A stretch of DNA of 64,000 nucleotides from Paenibacillus planticolens (GTDB lineage: Bacteria; Bacillota; Bacilli; Paenibacillales; NBRC-103111): NCBI RefSeq assembly GCF_013141725.1, contig NZ_WHNZ01000085.1, positions 1 to 64,000 on the forward strand, read 5' to 3'. Both the position numbers and the translations under genes were made by a program. The notes beneath the pieces were generated by a model. It was not told the DNA's origin and made no database searches. It saw only the letters and a list, made by a program, of their open reading frames with translations. This document shows positions 23,947 through 32,037 of this stretch, piece by piece. Each line of letters opens with the position of its first letter. The stretch's first letter is position 1.

Positions 23947-25554
23947 CTACTCTTTCATGACGCGCTCATGAATCTCGGTGACCACTTTTCTTGCAGACTC
24001 AATAGCTCCTGCCTGCCAAGCGGTAATATAGCTGATGTGCTCCCCGGCCAAGTAAATGCGGCCATCCGGCTTGCATAAGGTCGGATAATAATTTTTACGG
24101 TCATCCGACGTATACGAAGCCCATCCGCCAAGATTGTACTTGATCCTCTTCCAGTCGACGGAGAAGGAGGCTTCAAATTCTTTGTGATATTGCGGGTGAA
24201 TTTTCGCCCCTTGGCTTAGCGCGTAATCCTCCCTTTGGGCAGGCGTCATTTTGCCGAGCTTGTCGGCATTGCCGCCGAAGGCATAGTAGCCTAAGAGCAG
24301 TCCTTTTTTAGCAAAATAATCGGTCGGCGGGTAATAAATACTGGCGATATCCATATTCGTCAGCGTGCTGCCTCCGTAAATTTGCTCATCCTCCTCCCAG
24401 AACCGGCGCTTGAATTGGAGACCGATTTTACCCGCAGAAGCATAAGCGATTTTGGCGATGGCCGTTGACATTTCCGCGGAGAAATCAGCCCTAATATCTT
24501 TAAGAACAGGGAGCGGAATGGTACAGATGCAGAAGTCTCCTGTAACTTCTTTGCTTGCGCCCGTGTTCAAATCTTTATACAAAATGCGTACGCCTTCCGA
24601 AGACTGTTTAATTTCTTGAACCTCGGCATGAAACTCAATCTTGTCGCCGACCCGCTTCTCAAAAGCTTTCGCGATCATATCCATCCCGCCAACCGGGTGG
24701 AACATCATCATTTGCTGATCATACGAATATTCGCTGCTAAAAAATTGTCCGAAACCGGAGTTGATGATGGCTTTCAAACTGAATGGATCTCTCCGAACGC
24801 CTGCGTCAAATTTCCCGCCCGGCTCCTCGGTATATCCGGCCCGTTCCGAGCCTTTATAGAACAAATCCGCACTCAAATCCCCTTCGGCTTTCAAATAGGC
24901 GACGAGCTTCGCTTTTTCTTCCGTCGTTAGCGGGAGGTCCAGCGCCTTTTGATTCACGGCTTTAGCCAGCATTTCGGCCACATAGCCTCTAACGTCCGCT
25001 TTCGCTTGGCGCTTCGGAATTTTCACGCCTGACAGCTCGCCGACATTTTCGTTATAGTAGTAGCCGCTTTCGTTCACATTGTTAAAAGGCTCAATCGCAA
25101 CGCCAAATTTGCGGGCATAGTCCAGCGTTACGTGAAATTGCGGAATACGCATCGGCCCGGCGTTAAAATACATGCCATTATCAAAACGGGCAACTTGTTT
25201 CGTTCCCCCTACTTCTGCAACCGCCGTTCCTCTGCGCACCGACCACGCTCTACCGCCCACTCGAGCTCTAGCTTCTAAAATGGTACATTGATACCCAGCA
25301 TTTCCGAGTTCATAGGCAGCCGTTAAACCGGCTATCCCTCCGCCGAGAATGATGACTTTCTTGCCGTTGCGATTTGTCGATGTGAGATCCCAACCTGAAG
25401 GGGGCGTATAATCGGCCGCTTTCATGGTCTCTGGGGATAACAAACCTAACGTTCCCATAACGCTGAAAAGTGCGGCCGACCCTCCTACCTTTCCGACTGT
25501 AGTCAAAAATTGTCTGCGTGTAATTTGCTCTTCTTTGATCGGTGTCTTCTCCAT
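23947..25554 (-). CDS. Tat-exported flavin monoamine / L-amino acid oxidase-like protein
   Basis: The 535-residue FAD enzyme starts with a twin-arginine signal (TRRQFLT at 12-18, then a mild hydrophobic stretch). The FAD motif GGGIAG lies at 71-76 and LEARARVGGRAW near 93-104. GPMRIP at 133-138 corresponds to the substrate-carboxylate Arg region of L-amino acid oxidases, and the C-terminal flavin motif reads YLAGEHIS, then WQAGAIESA. It should oxidise an amino acid to an imine and hydrogen peroxide on the outside. I chose the ATG after GAGGAGATGGGAG. It is the first gene of an operon with RidA-like protein and TatA. Confidence 0.88.
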   Translation of the reverse strand: MEKTPIKEEQITRRQFLTTVGKVGGSAALFSVMGTLGLLSPETMKAADYTPPSGWDLTSTNRNGKKVIILGGGIAGLTAAYELGNAGYQCTILEARARVGGRAWSVRRGTAVAEVGGTKQVARFDNGMYFNAGPMRIPQFHVTLDYARKFGVAIEPFNNVNESGYYYNENVGELSGVKIPKRQAKADVRGYVAEMLAKAVNQKALDLPLTTEEKAKLVAYLKAEGDLSADLFYKGSERAGYTEEPGGKFDAGVRRDPFSLKAIINSGFGQFFSSEYSYDQQMMMFHPVGGMDMIAKAFEKRVGDKIEFHAEVQEIKQSSEGVRILYKDLNTGASKEVTGDFCICTIPLPVLKDIRADFSAEMSTAIAKIAYASAGKIGLQFKRRFWEEDEQIYGGSTLTNMDIASIYYPPTDYFAKKGLLLGYYAFGGNADKLGKMTPAQREDYALSQGAKIHPQYHKEFEASFSVDWKRIKYNLGGWASYTSDDRKNYYPTLCKPDGRIYLAGEHISYITAWQAGAIESARKVVTEIHERVMKE

Positions 25555-25631
25555 GCTCCCATCTCCTCGTTCATGTTTGGATAAACCGCACATTAAACAT
25601 ATCAATGGCAAACGGTTTCGTCATTATTTTG

Positions 25632-25657
25632 TGTAAGATTACATTACATAAATTATA
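25632..25657 (-). promoter_or_regulatory. GlnR/TnrA-type box at the oxidase operon promoter
   Basis: The 17-base element at 25632-25648 fits the core TGTNA-N7-TNACA exactly and 16 of 17 positions of the extended TnrA/GlnR consensus. A perfect minus-strand TATAAT (25657-25652) lies immediately upstream, so the box covers the expected start of transcription, a repressor position. The -35 region is poor. Confidence 0.7.
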
Positions 25658-25694
25658 CTTATACCCAGATAAATATGGATTATTTGATCCGTTT

Positions 25695-25753
25695 TTGATG
25701 AAATGATAGAGTTTACTTATGTTAACGTCACGTATATGTTAATTTAACTAACA
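25695..25753 (+). promoter_or_regulatory. Promoter and second GlnR/TnrA-type box before the MerR gene
   Basis: TTGATG (25695-25700), 17 bases and TATGTT (25718-25723) form a candidate promoter. The element at 25737-25753 fits the core TGTNA-N7-TNACA exactly and ends seven bases before the GGAGG of the TnrA-like gene, so it suggests autoregulation or control by the cell's GlnR. Confidence 0.6.
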
Positions 25754-25774
25754 TTAACTGGAGGTTGGATAATC

Positions 25775-26023
25775 ATGATGATGACGACGAAGATGATGAC
25801 TCAAAAAAAAGTAATTCAAATCGGTGTTGTCAGTGAATTAACCGGACTATCGGAAAGGCAAATTCGCTACTACGAGGATCGGAAACTCATTTTTCCGGAG
25901 AGAAGCAAAGGGGGCGTTCGCAAATACTCATTCGAAGACGTTGAAATGATTATGGATATACATACCAAAATGATGAATGGCTTTCAAACCGTCGAGCTCA
26001 AGCGCATGCTGGCAGGTTCGTAA
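25775..26023 (+). CDS. Truncated TnrA-like MerR-family regulator (82 aa)
   Basis: After a Met-rich start, the winged-helix DNA-binding domain is very close to B. subtilis TnrA: IGVVSELTGLSERQIRYYED, KLIFPERS, RKYSFEDVE and MDI. TnrA and GlnR control nitrogen genes. Known TnrA has 110 and GlnR about 135 residues, with C-terminal tails that sense feedback-inhibited glutamine synthetase. This protein stops soon after the DNA-binding domain, so that tail is absent. GGAGG lies ten bases before the ATG. It precedes tatC by 28 bases and diverges from the oxidase operon, with a box of its family at each promoter. Confidence 0.88.
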   Translation: MMMTTKMMTQKKVIQIGVVSELTGLSERQIRYYEDRKLIFPERSKGGVRKYSFEDVEMIMDIHTKMMNGFQTVELKRMLAGS

Positions 26024-26051
26024 ACCAAACAAAGAGTTGGAGGCGCCGTCT

Positions 26052-26810
26052 ATGCAAATCAAAGAAATGATGTCACTGATGGACCATTTATCCGAGCTCC
26101 GAACCCGCATCATTCGGGTTTTGATCGTTCTTGTTCTGACGATGATCGGCGGCTTTTTCGCAGCCCAGAAAATTCTCCTGTACTTCAAAGAAACACCCCC
26201 GGCGTCCGCCATGAGCTGGCACGTATTCTCCCCTATGGATGGCATTCGCATCTATATGATGATTGCGTTCGTGATTTCACTTACAATCACGCTGCCTTTT
26301 ATCCTTTTCCAGGCATGGGGGTTCGTGAAGGAGGGTCTTACCAAAGAAGAACAAAGCGCCACACTCCGCTATATCCCCTATACGTTCCTTTGTTTTATGA
26401 TCGGGCTTTCTTTTGCCTACTTTGTCGTCTTCCCCATGTGCATGACCTTCACGATTCGCATCACGGACAATCTTGGATTAACCCAGACCTACGGGGTTGC
26501 CCAATATTTCGGCTTTATGCTGAACATCGTGCTGCCGTTATCCATCGCCTTCGAATTGCCTATCGTCGTGATGTTTCTGACCCGCATTAAGCTGCTGAAT
26601 CCGAAGCTGCTGCACAAATTTCGCAGGTATGCCTATCTCTTGCTCGTCATCACGGCCAGCCTCATATCGCCGCCTGACCTTATTTCCCATCTGATGGTCG
26701 CCGTGCCCTTGTTTGCTTTATATGAAATTAGCGTAGTGCTTTCCCGCTTCGTTGTTAACGCACAAATTCGGGAGAGCAGCAAACTGAACATAGAAGTCTC
26801 TTCCTACTAA
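26052..26810 (+). CDS. tatC: Twin-arginine translocase subunit TatC
   Basis: TatC is the signal-peptide receptor of the Tat system. The 252-residue protein starts with the conserved MDHLSELRTRI region and has six predicted transmembrane helices, with FQAWGFVKEGLTKEE between helices 2 and 3 matching the family's cytoplasmic loop. I chose the ATG after TTGGAGG; an upstream in-frame start would overlap the MerR gene. It pairs with tatA across the divergent region, giving the minimal TatA-TatC set usual in Gram-positive bacteria. Confidence 0.95.
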   Translation: MQIKEMMSLMDHLSELRTRIIRVLIVLVLTMIGGFFAAQKILLYFKETPPASAMSWHVFSPMDGIRIYMMIAFVISLTITLPFILFQAWGFVKEGLTKEEQSATLRYIPYTFLCFMIGLSFAYFVVFPMCMTFTIRITDNLGLTQTYGVAQYFGFMLNIVLPLSIAFELPIVVMFLTRIKLLNPKLLHKFRRYAYLLLVITASLISPPDLISHLMVAVPLFALYEISVVLSRFVVNAQIRESSKLNIEVSSY

Positions 26811-26849
26811 AATAGGCCTTCGCTATCATTGCCTTCCCCTAAGGTATTG

Positions 26850-26873
26850 GGATATATTTACACCAATATATCC
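26850..26873. promoter_or_regulatory. Inverted repeat upstream of the LysR gene
   Basis: Perfect 9-base arms GGATATATT and AATATATCC are separated by six bases and lie 20 bases before the LysR ATG. There is no T-run. It is probably an operator for the LysR protein or another regulator. Confidence 0.5.
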
Positions 26874-26892
26874 TTCAAGGGCAGGGTGAACT

Positions 26893-27780
26893 ATGCGGAT
26901 CGAACAACTGCTGTATGTGATCGAGATCAACCAAGCAGGGTCTATTTCCATGGCAGCCGAAAAGCTGCACGTTTCCCAACCGAACATTTCCCAAGCCATC
27001 GTCTCGCTGGAGGAGGAGCTTGGCGTCAAGCTTTTTAACCGTTCGCGCTTTGGCGCTGTACCGACAGAAGAAGGCAAGAGGATCATAAGTAAAGCTGAAG
27101 AAATTATTAGCAAAGTAGAGGAACTCCGGGAATCCGTCGGCCATCATGCCAGAGAGCTTTCCGGGCTCCTCTCCATTGCTTCAGTGCCAAGCTTATGTTT
27201 AAGCGTGCTCCCCGCAACGTTAGCGCTTTTCAAAGAGAAACACCCGTTAGTCGAGCTGGAAATGCTGGAGCTTGATTATGAGCAAATTAAACAGGAAGTG
27301 CTTTCCGGAAACGTTGATATGGGCTTAATCGCTGTGCCAAAGCACCATGAAGAGCCGAATCATCAGCTAACCGTAGAAAAGCTAATGGACAACAGAGTCA
27401 TGGCCTGTGTAGGCAAAAATTCGCCCTTCGCTCACCGGACAACCATTTCCACCCTGGAACTAGTAAATCAGCCCATCCTGCTAAATTCCGATTACTTGAT
27501 TGAGAAGCTAAGAAAGCACGGGGAACCTAACATTTTGTTCAAGTTGGGAAATTCAGAAGCGGCAAAGCGCGTGATCGCCGAAGGCATCGCGATTGGCTTT
27601 TACACAGAGCTCGGCTTGAAATATGACCCCTACATACTCACAGGCAGCACAGTGGCATTGGACATTACCGGAGAAGACATGGAAGTGACCTTCTGCTCCA
27701 TCAGAGTTAAGAACCGGCATCAGTCCATCGCTTCCAAAGAATTTGCCAAACAATTAAAAGCCATTATTGCGACAAGTTAA
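26893..27780 (+). CDS. LysR-family transcriptional regulator
   Basis: The 295-residue protein has the LysR winged-helix start (SISMAAEKLHVSQPNISQAI, LEEELGVKLFNRS) and a type-2 periplasmic-binding-like effector domain. LysR regulators usually control a neighbouring operon and themselves. Here the neighbours are TatC and, further away, the oxidase operon, so it may add substrate-specific control to the nitrogen signal. The upstream inverted repeat may be its site. No direct evidence identifies its target. Confidence 0.88.
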   Translation: MRIEQLLYVIEINQAGSISMAAEKLHVSQPNISQAIVSLEEELGVKLFNRSRFGAVPTEEGKRIISKAEEIISKVEELRESVGHHARELSGLLSIASVPSLCLSVLPATLALFKEKHPLVELEMLELDYEQIKQEVLSGNVDMGLIAVPKHHEEPNHQLTVEKLMDNRVMACVGKNSPFAHRTTISTLELVNQPILLNSDYLIEKLRKHGEPNILFKLGNSEAAKRVIAEGIAIGFYTELGLKYDPYILTGSTVALDITGEDMEVTFCSIRVKNRHQSIASKEFAKQLKAIIATS

Positions 27781-27785
27781 TCCAT

Positions 27786-27818
27786 GAAAAAAAAGAAAGC
27801 CTATCTCATTGGATAGGC
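27786..27818 (-). terminator. Terminator overlapping the stop of the 27806 gene
   Basis: GCCTATC (27799-27805) and GATAGGC (27812-27818) pair. On the minus strand a T-rich tract of about eleven follows. The stop codon of the copper-oxidase-N-like gene lies inside the loop. Confidence 0.75.
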
Positions 27819-28408
27819 GAGATTCTATTTGTTGAAGAATCCATTTTGTATTTCTTAAACTCCTTCAGTTGATCTTCTGTTAAATATTGCAATAATAAAT
27901 CTGAAGAATGGTAAGTTACGGCTTCACTCGCGGATGCTATATTAAAGGTGTCAAGATAGATGTCACCTTCTGCAACTTTAATATGATACTCTTTTCCATT
28001 AAAAACGATCAGCGCACTATGATCACTAAAATGTTCCTTAAATGAAATTGGGTACTTATTATTTACATCCGAATGCTTATAATAAATCTTTTTATCGATT
28101 GTGTTCTTTTGCTTATCAATCAATTCTGATGGACTGATAGATCTCAACTCTATAGTACTAGTTTGCTCATTCCATTTTACCTCCTTACCTAAGGCCTGAC
28201 CGATGCTCTTCAGGGGCAAGTAAGAGTTTCCGTCAATTATTGCAACCGGCTTTTCTAAAGCTAACTTATTCCCGTCGAGCTCTACTGACATATTCGGGTT
28301 AAGATAGGCTTCAATTTTTTCAAGCGCTGAATTTGCAAAACCTGATGTTGAAACAACTGCAACGACTCCAACTGCAATTCCTAGAATGAATATATTATAC
28401 TTTTTCAA
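27806..28408 (-). CDS. Secreted protein with copper amine oxidase N-terminal-like domain
   Basis: The 200-residue protein has an N-terminal membrane anchor or signal (IFILGIAVGVVAVVSTSGFA). It then has a stalk-type domain of the copper amine oxidase N-terminal family (LEKPVAIIDGNSYLPLKSIGQALGKE, then IEL), common on Paenibacillus surface proteins. The rest is a lysine-rich unknown region. The start is TTG with AGGAGG six to seven bases ahead. Its DNA is more AT-rich than its neighbours, suggesting a different origin. No copper or topaquinone site is present, so it is not an enzyme. Confidence 0.75.
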   Translation of the reverse strand: MKKYNIFILGIAVGVVAVVSTSGFANSALEKIEAYLNPNMSVELDGNKLALEKPVAIIDGNSYLPLKSIGQALGKEVKWNEQTSTIELRSISPSELIDKQKNTIDKKIYYKHSDVNNKYPISFKEHFSDHSALIVFNGKEYHIKVAEGDIYLDTFNIASASEAVTYHSSDLLLQYLTEDQLKEFKKYKMDSSTNRISPIQ

Positions 28409-28626
28409 TTCGAACCTCCTAAAATAGGTAATATTTCCAATTTATACGATAACACATTCTGGATAATTATGGGAGTATAATTTAATTTCAGTGAGTGATG
28501 AAATAAAGTTTTTGTTAACTGTCATAAACCACCCCCTTCCCTGCATAGTTTATATAGTTGCTTATCGCTGAAAGCCACATGAAACTTTTACAGAAAATCA
28601 TGACTTGCTATGGGAAGGGAAGTTGA

Positions 28627-29115
28627 TTTCGTATTCTTACTCTAGAGAAAATTGAACGTATCGAAGCCGGTTGTACGAATCCGCAAGACGCCATTATTAT
28701 CCGCCTGCTCGCTGAGGGCATTGAGTCTCATGAAATTGTTTATTTGAAAAAGAGCTCCTTAGATCCAAAAAAATGCCTGCTCACGGTCACGGATGCCTAT
28801 GGGGCAAAAAGACAAGTCCGCATATCCAGAAGATGCGCCGAATTGTATCAATTCGCACTGGAACAAACCAAATATGTTGTCAATAGCGGACATCCAACGA
28901 AACAAAAGATAGTCGATCTGCGGGCAAGCGACGATCTGATTAAAGTGGGCATGCACGATTTTATCGCGAATCGCTGTCTGATTACACAGATGGATTGTGT
29001 CATTTTACGGACGATCTATATGCGCCTTCGGCAGTTGGCTGAATTGTTCGCTACGCCGGAGCTTACATATTTAACGACGACCAAACTTGAGATTAAACAG
29101 TTTGCACATGCATAA
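28627..29115 (+). pseudogene. Probable remnant gene lacking its 5' end
   Basis: An open frame of about 160 codons runs from just after an in-frame TGA to a stop at 29113-29115. It has protein-like composition throughout (IERIEAGCTNPQDAIIIRLL early, MHDFIANRCLITQMDCVILR late). No ATG, GTG or TTG with a ribosome site exists in its first 39 codons; the first TTG (28744) has none either. It is best explained as a truncated gene. I do not recognise the family. An intergenic repeat begins right after the stop. The gap 28409-28626 holds nothing else clear. Confidence 0.5.
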
Positions 29116-29122
29116 GCGGAAC

Positions 29123-29343
29123 GAGCCTGTCCCACGAAGAAGGCGAAGTAAGATAGCTGGAAAATCTCCCTCCCTCTAAACGGATCGAAAGATGACCTCG
29201 TAAGGAAAATAGAAGGAAAACCTCCCTTAATGTGACCGGATTCAGAGAATTCTCATGAAATCGGCGCAAATAGAGGGAGTTTTTCCTTCTAAATGGATCT
29301 GACAAGCTTCTGAAGTCCTATTAGAGGGAAATTTCCCCTTATT
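29123..29343 (-). repeat. Intergenic repeat family 1, copy B (inverted)
   Basis: The reverse complement aligns with 20031-20255 almost end to end, with the same four palindromic modules and the same GGGACAGGCTC-type end. The two copies are diverged and face opposite ways. It lies between the truncated gene and the terminator of the sialic acid operon. Confidence 0.8.
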
Positions 29344-29352
29344 CATAAACGC

Positions 29353-29397
29353 AAAAGGCTGCCTTTAAGTAGAATCATCTACTCAAGGCAGCCTCTT
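29353..29397 (-). terminator. Terminator of the sialic acid operon
   Basis: AAGGCTGCCTT and AAGGCAGCCTC pair, reinforced by an inner AGTAGA/TCTACT stem. It starts 12 bases after the ROK kinase stop. Confidence 0.75.
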
Positions 29398-29408
29398 GCT
29401 GTGCTATT

Positions 29409-30374
29409 TCACCTTGCATACTCCCATACCTGCAAAGCAGCGCCAATCATCCCGCTCCAGTTCCCGCGATAGGCCTTCTCAATCCTGACGCCATCATGCA
29501 TGGAAGGCATGGTTCTGGCGGCTATTTCTTTCCTGATGCCCTCCAGGAATTCATCGCCCGCCTCGGCCACACCGCCGCCAATAATAATCAGTTCAGGATT
29601 AAAAATATGAACAAGCGATGCCATAGCCGAACCCAGCGCTGCGATCGTTTCCTTCATGACTTCGGCAGCCATCCTGTCGCCAGACTGCCAGCGGGAAAAA
29701 ACCTCCCGCGAGTCGATAGACACAGGAGCCATCCCCGCTGCAGCCAGCCTCTCGGTCATTCTTCGGGCAATATTGGTGCCCGACGCATATTGTTCCAGGC
29801 ATCCTTTGCCCCCACATAAGCAGGGAGCTCCCTTCCAATCCACCGAAAGATGGCCTAATTCCCCGCCTGCGCCCCAGCAGCCGTGCACGAGATGCCCATC
29901 AACGACAACAGCTCCGCCTACGCCGGTGCCCAACGCCACGCACAGGAAATGCTTAACCCCTTTGCCTGCGCCAAGGTGTTTCTCCGTCAGAGCCAGGACA
30001 TTCACGTCATTATCGACTGTGACTGGCATCTGAAACTGCGCTTGCAGCAGCGCCTTCAGCGGCGTCCCGGCGTAGCCCGGGAGCAGCTCGGAAGCGGACC
30101 GGACTTGTCCGGCCGACCAATCGATTTGTCCTGCGCTGCCGACGCCAATTCCTTTGTAGCGCATATCAGGGTTGACCGCTTCAACCTCTGAGAGTAACTT
30201 CTGAATCGTCTGTATGACGCGGTCCGCCGTGTTCACTTGTCCGGCCATCGTAGCCAAACTGACCGTATGCAATACGTCCCCGCATGAGCTGACAACGCCG
30301 GCATTCATTTTCGTACCGCCGATGTCGACACCGATTGCATAATCCGAATCGGGATCAAATATCGCTGACTCCAT
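29409..30374 (-). CDS. ROK-family sugar kinase, probable N-acetylmannosamine kinase
   Basis: The 321-residue kinase has the ATP-binding DIGGTK near residue 18, the ROK sugar site GGELGHLSVD and the zinc motif CLCGGKGCLE. ROK kinases phosphorylate glucose, fructose, N-acetylglucosamine or N-acetylmannosamine. Next to nanE and a NanA-like lyase, N-acetylmannosamine is the expected substrate, but the sequence alone does not decide. GGGGAGGA precedes the ATG. It is the last gene of the operon, 15 bases after nanE. Confidence 0.85.
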   Translation of the reverse strand: MESAIFDPDSDYAIGVDIGGTKMNAGVVSSCGDVLHTVSLATMAGQVNTADRVIQTIQKLLSEVEAVNPDMRYKGIGVGSAGQIDWSAGQVRSASELLPGYAGTPLKALLQAQFQMPVTVDNDVNVLALTEKHLGAGKGVKHFLCVALGTGVGGAVVVDGHLVHGCWGAGGELGHLSVDWKGAPCLCGGKGCLEQYASGTNIARRMTERLAAAGMAPVSIDSREVFSRWQSGDRMAAEVMKETIAALGSAMASLVHIFNPELIIIGGGVAEAGDEFLEGIRKEIAARTMPSMHDGVRIEKAYRGNWSGMIGAALQVWEYAR

Positions 30375-30389
30375 GGAATCCTCCCCGCC

Positions 30390-31067
30390 CTAGCCCATCG
30401 CCTTGATGTATCGGGCCGTAATCAATTGCGGTCGGGTAATCGCGCTGCCGACTACGACATTGACCGCTCCGCAATCCAGTGCTTTCGCCGCCTCTTCAGG
30501 CTTCCAGATACGCCCTTCTGCGACTACCGGAACCTTGACGGCCCTGCTCAGCTCCCGCAGCAGCTCAAAATCCGGCTCATGAGATTGCCGACTGTAGGAG
30601 GTATACCCCGAGAGCGTGGTGCCGATGAAATCCACACCCAGCCGCTCTGCGGCAATTCCCTCTTCCAGCGTGGAAATGTCCGCCATGACCGCTGCGCCCA
30701 TCTTGTGCGCGAGGGCAATCAATGGCTGGACGGCTTCCAGACGGTCCTCGCGATCCGTCACGTCGAGCGCTACGACGTCTGCGCCAGCCAGGACAATCGC
30801 AGTCACTTCGTTCATCGTTGGCGTTATGAAAATCTCCGAGCCTGCGATCTCGCGTTTAATAAGGCCGATAACCGGCACGGACACTTCCTGCTTAATGGCC
30901 AAAATGTCAAATACGCCGTTCGTCCGGATTCCGACCGCGCCGGCTTCCACGGCGGCTCTGGCCATTTTGGCCATCGTATCTCCGCCTCGCAAAGGCTCGT
31001 GAGGAAGCGCCTGGCAAGATACGATCAAACCCCTCTTTGGAAACAGATCGCCTGATCTCTGTATCAC
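30390..31067 (-). CDS. nanE: N-acetylmannosamine-6-phosphate 2-epimerase
   Basis: NanE converts N-acetylmannosamine 6-phosphate to N-acetylglucosamine 6-phosphate. The 225-residue TIM barrel shows the family's typical strands: GLIVSCQALPHEPL at the start, GLIKRE with the catalytic-type Lys, ADISTLEEG, and VVAEGRIWKPEEA near the end. The start is GTG, overlapping the lyase stop (GTGA), with AAGGAG seven bases before it. Coupling to the lyase upstream and kinase downstream supports the sialic acid pathway. Confidence 0.93.
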   Translation of the reverse strand: MIQRSGDLFPKRGLIVSCQALPHEPLRGGDTMAKMARAAVEAGAVGIRTNGVFDILAIKQEVSVPVIGLIKREIAGSEIFITPTMNEVTAIVLAGADVVALDVTDREDRLEAVQPLIALAHKMGAAVMADISTLEEGIAAERLGVDFIGTTLSGYTSYSRQSHEPDFELLRELSRAVKVPVVAEGRIWKPEEAAKALDCGAVNVVVGSAITRPQLITARYIKAMG

Positions 31068-31990
31068 AGCCCGGCTCCTTTCGCTTGCGCAGCAAGGCTT
31101 AGAATTCGCTCGTTCAATGCATGAATACGCGATAGATCCGATTCAGCGACCGGCAGCAGAGGCAGTCTCGGTTCGCCCGTGTCATAACCGCGCAGCTTCA
31201 AAATCGCTTTGCAAGCGCCATATAAAGACGGGAATGATAATAATTCCACGATCAATTCATTCACAATAAACTGCCATTTCTGTGCCTCCGCTAGCAGGCC
31301 TTGCTCGAAACAGCTCTCTATGCGGAGAAAGAGCTCCGGCATAACCCCGTACGTGCCGCCGATCCCACCATCCGCGCCAATGCTTCTTCCGGCCAAATAC
31401 TGTTCATCCGGCCCGTTTAAGACGAGGAAATCTTTGCCTCCGGCCGCTTTGAACTGCTGAAGCTCGAACGTGCTCTCGGCGGATATTTTGACACCGATGA
31501 CTTTCTCTTGAGCCGCCATTTTGGACAGCAAGCTTACAGATAGCTGAAATCCCGTCGTTTGCGGAATATGATAGATGATGAAAGGCAAATCCGTGCTGTC
31601 GATAATGGCCTGCCAATGCGCCTCTACGCTTGGCGCCGGCAAACGGTAATAAATCGCCGGGACGGTTGAAACCGCATGCGCCCCGACTTTCTCCGCATGA
31701 ATGGCAAGCTCTACGCTGTCGCGTGTAGCAGGCGCGCCGACATGGGCGATGATGGTCAGCTCATCCCCAACTTCGCCGACAACAGCCTCGAGCATACGTT
31801 TGCGTTCTGTCACAGACTGGAGCATCCCTTCGCCGGAACTGCCGCCTACATACAAGCCCTTTACGCCTGATTCGGCGTAGTATCTGGCTAACCGCCGAGC
31901 TGCCTCCACGTCAATTTCACCCGATGCGTCGTAACAGGAATACATCGCAATTGTAATCCCTCTAAATCCATCTAAATTATAGGATTTCAT
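31064..31990 (-). CDS. nanA: N-acetylneuraminate lyase-like DapA-family aldolase
   Basis: The 308-residue TIM barrel belongs to the DHDPS/NAL family: GGSSGEGM (carboxylate-binding loop) near residues 49-56, the catalytic Tyr in FIIYHIPQTTG near 140, and the Schiff-base Lys in VIGVKIS near 168. Beside nanE and a ROK kinase it most likely splits sialic acid into N-acetylmannosamine and pyruvate. Related dihydrodipicolinate synthases and KDG aldolases cannot be excluded by motifs alone. It precedes nanE with a four-base overlap. Confidence 0.85.
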   Translation of the reverse strand: MKSYNLDGFRGITIAMYSCYDASGEIDVEAARRLARYYAESGVKGLYVGGSSGEGMLQSVTERKRMLEAVVGEVGDELTIIAHVGAPATRDSVELAIHAEKVGAHAVSTVPAIYYRLPAPSVEAHWQAIIDSTDLPFIIYHIPQTTGFQLSVSLLSKMAAQEKVIGVKISAESTFELQQFKAAGGKDFLVLNGPDEQYLAGRSIGADGGIGGTYGVMPELFLRIESCFEQGLLAEAQKWQFIVNELIVELLSFPSLYGACKAILKLRGYDTGEPRLPLLPVAESDLSRIHALNERILSLAAQAKGAGL

Positions 31991-32037
31991 GCTGCATTTA
32001 CCTCCGTTTTTTAGGCTTATCTATGTAATGCCTTTCT

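Noticed and set aside
29093..29305. A 70-codon minus-strand frame in repeat copy B
   Set aside because: Same repeat-derived peptide; no ribosome site.
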